From contig CAJUMB010000017.1 in the NCBI GenBank assembly GCA_910587105.1, positions 1 through 57,497 on the forward strand: a stretch of DNA of 57,497 nt, written 5' to 3'. Below the pieces are notes generated by a model. The model was not told the origin of the DNA, made no database searches, and saw only the letters and a list, made by a program, of their open reading frames with translations. Origin of the DNA: an uncultured Lachnospiraceae bacterium. GTDB lineage: Bacteria > Bacillota > Clostridia > Lachnospirales > Lachnospiraceae. This document shows, piece by piece, positions 53,825-57,497 of this stretch (positions within the stretch are counted from its first letter, which is position 1; each line of letters begins with the position of its first letter). The position numbers were made by a program, and so were the translations under genes.

Positions 53825-56323
53825 GTGGAAGCAAATATTTTTGATAAAATCCATGATGTGGATCTGAAAAAGACCATGGAGACATCCTATATTGATTATG
53901 CTATGAGCGTAATAGCAGCCCGTGCGCTGCCGGATGTGCGGGATGGATTGAAACCTGTGCAGCGCAGAGTTCTGTATTCAATGATAGAGTTGAATAACGG
54001 ACCGGATAAACCCCATAGAAAATGTGCCCGTATTGTGGGAGATACAATGGGTAAATACCATCCACACGGGGATAGCTCCATTTATGGAGCACTGGTCAAT
54101 ATGGCTCAGGAGTGGTCAACCAGGTATCCTCTTGTGGATGGGCATGGGAATTTTGGGTCCGTGGATGGGGACGGTGCGGCGGCAATGAGGTATACAGAAG
54201 CACGTCTCAGTAAAATATCCATGAAGATGCTGGCGGACATCAATAAGAATACGGTGGACTTTGCACCTAACTTTGATGAGACAGAACGGGAGCCGGTTGT
54301 ACTTCCTTCCCGCTATCCAAATCTTCTGGTAAATGGCACTTCCGGCATTGCCGTGGGAATGGCTACCAATATCCCTCCTCATAATCTCAGGGAGGTCATT
54401 CATGCAGTTGTACGGATTATTGATAATATTGTAGAAAGTGGAAGAGATACAGATCTGGAAGAAATTCTGGAAGTGGTAAAAGGGCCGGATTTTCCCACAG
54501 GAGCTACGATTCTGGGAACCAGGGGAATTGAAGAAGCTTATCGTACAGGGCGTGGAAAAATTAAAGTAAGGGCTGTCACAGATATTGAGACCATGCCAAA
54601 TGGAAAAAGCCGGATTATTGTTACTGAACTGCCCTATATGGTGAACAAAGCGCGGCTGATTGAAAAGATTGCCGAGCTGGTGCGCGATAAGAGAATTGAT
54701 GGCATTACTGAACTGAGCGACCAGTCTAACAGGGAAGGTATGCGCATTTGTATTGAGCTGCGGCGGGATGTGAATGCCAATGTGGTATTGAATCATTTAT
54801 TTAAACATACACAGCTCCAGGATACGTACGGAGTGATCATGCTGGCTCTAGTGAATAATGAGCCGAAAGTGATGAATCTGCTGGATATGTTGAAAGCTTA
54901 TCTGGCTCATCAGGAAGATGTGGTCACAAGAAGAACAAAATATGAATTAAATAAAGCCCAGGAAAGGGCACATATACTGGAAGGTCTGTTGAAAGCTCTG
55001 GATCATATTGATGAGGTGATTCAGATTATCCGCAGTTCCAGAACCACTGCAGATGCAAAAGAGGGATTGATTCAGAGGTTTGAACTGAGCGATACCCAGG
55101 CCCAGGCTATTGTTGATATGCGTCTACGGGCTTTGACCGGATTAGAAGGGGAAAAGTTAGAGGCAGAATACAAGGAATTGATGGAAAAGATACATGAATA
55201 CGAGGCAATTTTAGCTGACCGCAATCTGCTTCTGGGAGTAGTCAGGGAAGAAATACTGGAAATTGATGATAAATTTGGAGATGACAGAAAGACAAGCATT
55301 GGATTTGATGCGGATGATTTTTCTGTGGAAGATTTGATTCCATTGGAGAGTACTGTAATTGCCATGACCAATCTGGGGTATATTAAACGCATGACTGTAG
55401 ACAATTTTCACAGTCAGAACCGGGGCGGTAAAGGTATTAAAGGAATGCAGACTTTAGAAGATGATTTTATAAAGGATATTCTAATGACCACTACCCACCA
55501 TTATTTGATGTTTTTTACAAATATGGGTAAAGTCTATCGTCTAAAGACCTATGAAATTCCTGAATCCGGAAGAAATTCCCGGGGAACGGCCATTGTAAAT
55601 CTGCTACAGCTGGCTCCAGAAGAAAAGATTACAGCAGTCATTCCTTTTGGGGAGCAGGAATCAGGCAGATATCTGATGATGGCCACAAAGAAGGGGTTAG
55701 TGAAGAGAACTCCCATTTCTGAATATGAACATGTGAGGAAGATCGGTCTGGCTGCCATTGTTTTGAAGGATGAGGACGAACTCATTGAAGTAAAATGTAC
55801 AGAAGGAGAGGAAGAGATCCTTCTGGTGACAAAATTCGGCCAGTGTATTTGTTTTAACGAAAAAGATGTAAGAAGCACCGGAAGAGTCTCCATGGGTGTG
55901 CGCGGCATGAACCTTATAGATGGTGATACAGTTCAGGCTATGCAGATTTATTCTCATGGCCAGTATCTGCTCATTGTTTCAGAAAAGGGCATGGGAAAAC
56001 GTACTCTGATGAATGAATTTAATTGTCAGAATAGGGGAGGAAAAGGTGTAAAATGTTATAAAATCACTGAAAAGACAGGAAATGTGCTAGGTGCAAAGGC
56101 CATTGATGAAGATGATGAGATTATGTTGATCACAACAGAAGGTATCATTATTCGTCTTCATTGCCTGAATATATCAGTTACGGGCAGAATTACTTCTGGT
56201 GTGAAGCTGATGGAACTGGATGAGGGGGTGGTAATTGCCGGAGTTGCAAAAGTGGAAGATATAGATGATAATAGTTTAGGAGGGGATGAAGATGAAGAGA
56301 ATCCTGATGATGGTAATTCGTAA
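53825..56323 (+). CDS. gyrA: DNA gyrase subunit A
   Basis: The 832-residue subunit has the breakage-reunion domain with active Tyr123 (AAAMRYTEARLS) and a C-terminal beta-pinwheel with GyrA-box-like motif QNRGGKGIKG (and QNRGGKGVKC). The quinolone-determining loop reads HPHGDSSIYG: Ser84 equals E. coli Ser83 and Gly88 takes the place of Asp87/Glu. The GTG at 53825 follows GGAGG by 5 bases. ATG 53813 and TTG 53798 are in frame but less well placed. The end overlaps plsC by 32 bases. Confidence 0.96.
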   Translation: MEANIFDKIHDVDLKKTMETSYIDYAMSVIAARALPDVRDGLKPVQRRVLYSMIELNNGPDKPHRKCARIVGDTMGKYHPHGDSSIYGALVNMAQEWSTRYPLVDGHGNFGSVDGDGAAAMRYTEARLSKISMKMLADINKNTVDFAPNFDETEREPVVLPSRYPNLLVNGTSGIAVGMATNIPPHNLREVIHAVVRIIDNIVESGRDTDLEEILEVVKGPDFPTGATILGTRGIEEAYRTGRGKIKVRAVTDIETMPNGKSRIIVTELPYMVNKARLIEKIAELVRDKRIDGITELSDQSNREGMRICIELRRDVNANVVLNHLFKHTQLQDTYGVIMLALVNNEPKVMNLLDMLKAYLAHQEDVVTRRTKYELNKAQERAHILEGLLKALDHIDEVIQIIRSSRTTADAKEGLIQRFELSDTQAQAIVDMRLRALTGLEGEKLEAEYKELMEKIHEYEAILADRNLLLGVVREEILEIDDKFGDDRKTSIGFDADDFSVEDLIPLESTVIAMTNLGYIKRMTVDNFHSQNRGGKGIKGMQTLEDDFIKDILMTTTHHYLMFFTNMGKVYRLKTYEIPESGRNSRGTAIVNLLQLAPEEKITAVIPFGEQESGRYLMMATKKGLVKRTPISEYEHVRKIGLAAIVLKDEDELIEVKCTEGEEEILLVTKFGQCICFNEKDVRSTGRVSMGVRGMNLIDGDTVQAMQIYSHGQYLLIVSEKGMGKRTLMNEFNCQNRGGKGVKCYKITEKTGNVLGAKAIDEDDEIMLITTEGIIIRLHCLNISVTGRITSGVKLMELDEGVVIAGVAKVEDIDDNSLGGDEDEENPDDGNS

Positions 56324-57002
56324 TCTTCTTTTTATCCCTTACGGATGGATAAAACTCTGTTATTATGCCTCTCATGTGGATAAATATACAGTGGAACAGA
56401 GATATGACCTCCTGAAATATATTGATGCAAGGGCAAACTGGGGTGGAAAAATAAAGATTGATGTCCATGGGAGAGAAAATATACCAGAAAAAGACGGGTT
56501 TATCTTTTATCCCAATCATCAGGGTTTATATGATGTACTGGCTATTATTGAGGCATGTCCCCGCCCATTTACAGTAGTTATGAAAAAGGAGGTTGAGAAT
56601 ATCCCCTTTTTGAAACAGGTATTTGCCTGTATGAAAGCTTATGCTCTGGATAGAGATGACGTAAAACAGGCGATGAAAGTGATCATGACCGTATCCAAAG
56701 AAGCAGCAGAAGGACGGAATTTTTTGATTTTTGCAGAGGGAACAAGAAGCAGAAAGAATAATCAGCTTTTGGAATTTAAAGGGGGAAGCTTTAAGGCTGC
56801 CATAAAGGCTAAGTGTCCCATTGTGCCGGTAGCGCTGATCGATTCTTACAAATCCTTCGATACCAATTCTATAAAACCGCTGACAGTACAAGTGCATTTT
56901 CTAAAGCCTATAAATTATAAGGAATATGGAAATATGAAATCGGTGGAGATCGCAGCTGAAGTGAGGCAGAGGATTGAAAATGTCATAACTGAATATGAAT
57001 AA
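56292..57002 (+). CDS. plsC: 1-acyl-sn-glycerol-3-phosphate acyltransferase
   Basis: The 236-residue membrane-bound acyltransferase has an N-terminal hydrophobic helix, motif I FYPNHQGLYDV (H-x4-D), motif III ILIFAEGTRSRKN-like FAEGTRSRKNNQ and motif IV CPIVPVALIDSY. It makes phosphatidic acid. The two in-frame ATGs (56286, 56292) lie in the gyrA end. GGAGGGG at 56279-56285 gives proper spacing only to 56292. Overlap of 32 bases with gyrA suggests read-through translation. Confidence 0.9.
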   Translation: MKRILMMVIRNLLFIPYGWIKLCYYASHVDKYTVEQRYDLLKYIDARANWGGKIKIDVHGRENIPEKDGFIFYPNHQGLYDVLAIIEACPRPFTVVMKKEVENIPFLKQVFACMKAYALDRDDVKQAMKVIMTVSKEAAEGRNFLIFAEGTRSRKNNQLLEFKGGSFKAAIKAKCPIVPVALIDSYKSFDTNSIKPLTVQVHFLKPINYKEYGNMKSVEIAAEVRQRIENVITEYE

Positions 57003-57013
57003 TTGGAGCAGAT

Positions 57014-57038
57014 AAGAGCGTGTTTTAAACACGCTCTT
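57014..57038 (+). terminator. perfect palindrome after plsC
   Basis: AAGAGCGTG and CACGCTCTT form a 9-bp stem around TTTTAAA, without a T-run. It resembles the termini of the 160-bp element (GAGCGTGTCTTAAA) folded back on each other, so it may be a minimal remnant serving as terminator. Confidence 0.5.
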
Positions 57039-57112
57039 ACGGCAGGATGCCAGGTATTTCTTCGATTATTTAAAAATTATCTGCAGAAAAAGAAAAAAAG
57101 TGGAAAAAACTG

Positions 57113-57141
57113 TTGACAAGAGGTTCTATCTTTTGTATACT
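57113..57141 (+). promoter_or_regulatory. promoter of tRNA-Ser
   Basis: A perfect TTGACA, 17 bases and TATACT, 59 bases before the mature tRNA 5' end. Confidence 0.85.
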
Positions 57142-57199
57142 ACTAAACGTGCTGTTGAGCACAACAATTTAATAAAATTTTTCTGATTTAGGCATTTTT

Positions 57200-57288
57200 G
57201 GAGAAGTACTCAAGTGGCTGAAGAGGTGCCCCTGCTAAGGGTATAGGTCGTTTATAGCGGCGCGAGGGTTCAAATCCCTCCTTCTCCG
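57200..57288 (+). tRNA. tRNA-Ser (anticodon GCU)
   Basis: The 89-base cloverleaf has acceptor arms GGAGAAG/CTTCTCC with a G discriminator, as in tRNA-Ser, and a long variable arm (GTATAGGTCG to CGGC region). The anticodon GCT lies at 57234-57236 and reads AGC/AGU codons. The T-arm GGTTCAAATCC is standard. CCA is not encoded. TTTTTTT follows directly and probably terminates. Confidence 0.97.
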
Positions 57289-57359
57289 TTTTTTTCAAAG
57301 TTATATAATGGATCATGAAAATGTGATTCGAAAAACTTTGAAAAAAGTAAAAAAAGGTG

Positions 57360-57388
57360 TTGACAACAGAAACAAGACATGATATTAT
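57360..57388 (+). promoter_or_regulatory. probable rRNA-operon promoter
   Basis: TTGACA, 17 bases and TATTAT. The following leader contains AACTTTGATAACTGAACAGC, typical of clostridial pre-16S leaders. The 16S gene itself would begin beyond the right edge. Confidence 0.7.
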
Positions 57389-57497
57389 AAACGAGTTCTG
57401 TTGAACAAGAAAAACAACACAACACTTTGCAACAAACAATGAACTTTGATAACTGAACAGCGAAACACACTATCATACATGTGACGAATGTGACAAT

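Noticed and set aside
54116..54796. 226-codon minus-strand frame
   Set aside because: Antisense to the well-supported gyrA gene, with no family features.
1..57497. CRISPR arrays
   Set aside because: No regularly spaced direct repeats or cas genes were seen. The repeats present are palindromic and dispersed.

Overview
The window looks like the chromosomal replication-origin region of an anaerobic, motile member of the Clostridia, most likely Lachnospiraceae. The reasons are low to moderate GC, frequent TTG/GTG starts with strong GGAGG ribosome binding sites, DUF3881 and DUF4446 genes, Lachnospiraceae-like glycosyltransferases around a short flagellin, and the Firmicutes order rpmH-rnpA-yidD-yidC-jag-mnmE-mnmG-rsmG on one side of dnaA-dnaN-yaaA-recF. 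No database search was possible, so family names come from recognised motifs.

Region 1 (1-13.5 kb) is a flagellin and glycan-modification island. It holds an alpha-1,2-fucosyltransferase-like protein, several glycosyltransferases (two of them fused to methyltransferase modules), a SAM methyltransferase, a CgeB-like glycosyltransferase and one flagellin gene with a candidate sigma-28 promoter and a leader hairpin. It also holds decayed duplicates of small genes. Region 2 (13.5-20.8 kb) is accessory DNA: a degenerate IS66-type element with both ends and a near-perfect 8-bp target duplication, a hypothetical gene without an ATG, and two genes of the AAA-ATPase/PD-(D/E)XK family. One of these two is broken by a 160-bp palindromic element and a frameshift. 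DUF3881 and a second, related palindrome follow.

Region 3 (20.9-38 kb) is the origin core. serS, a DUF4446 gene, parB and parA (all minus strand) are followed by two perfect parS sites and a third half-site lying in a promoter. Next come an alpha/beta hydrolase (plus) and the minus-strand rsmG-mnmG-mnmE-jag-yidC-yidD-rnpA-rpmH cluster. DnaA-box clusters lie on both sides of dnaA, followed by dnaN, yaaA and recF. From rpmH to rsmG genes run leftwards and from dnaA onwards rightwards, as expected for bidirectional replication from this point.

Region 4 (38-57.5 kb) runs entirely rightwards. A large TPR/acidic/AAA-like protein with a degenerate Walker B separates recF from ksgA. Then come a D-lactate-dehydrogenase-like enzyme, a small alarmone synthetase, an S1-domain protein, a CBS-domain family II pyrophosphatase, murA, metK, maf, a charge-segregated membrane protein, gyrB, gyrA, a PlsC-type acyltransferase and tRNA-Ser(GCU). 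The last 140 bases hold a consensus promoter and what looks like the leader of an rRNA operon starting just beyond the window.

The most distinctive non-coding feature is a family of 160-bp, wholly palindromic MITE-like elements: three full copies (2300, 16327, 24599), one decayed arm (41716) and one 35-bp terminus-only derivative (43924). One copy interrupts a gene and another sits between parA and the parS sites.
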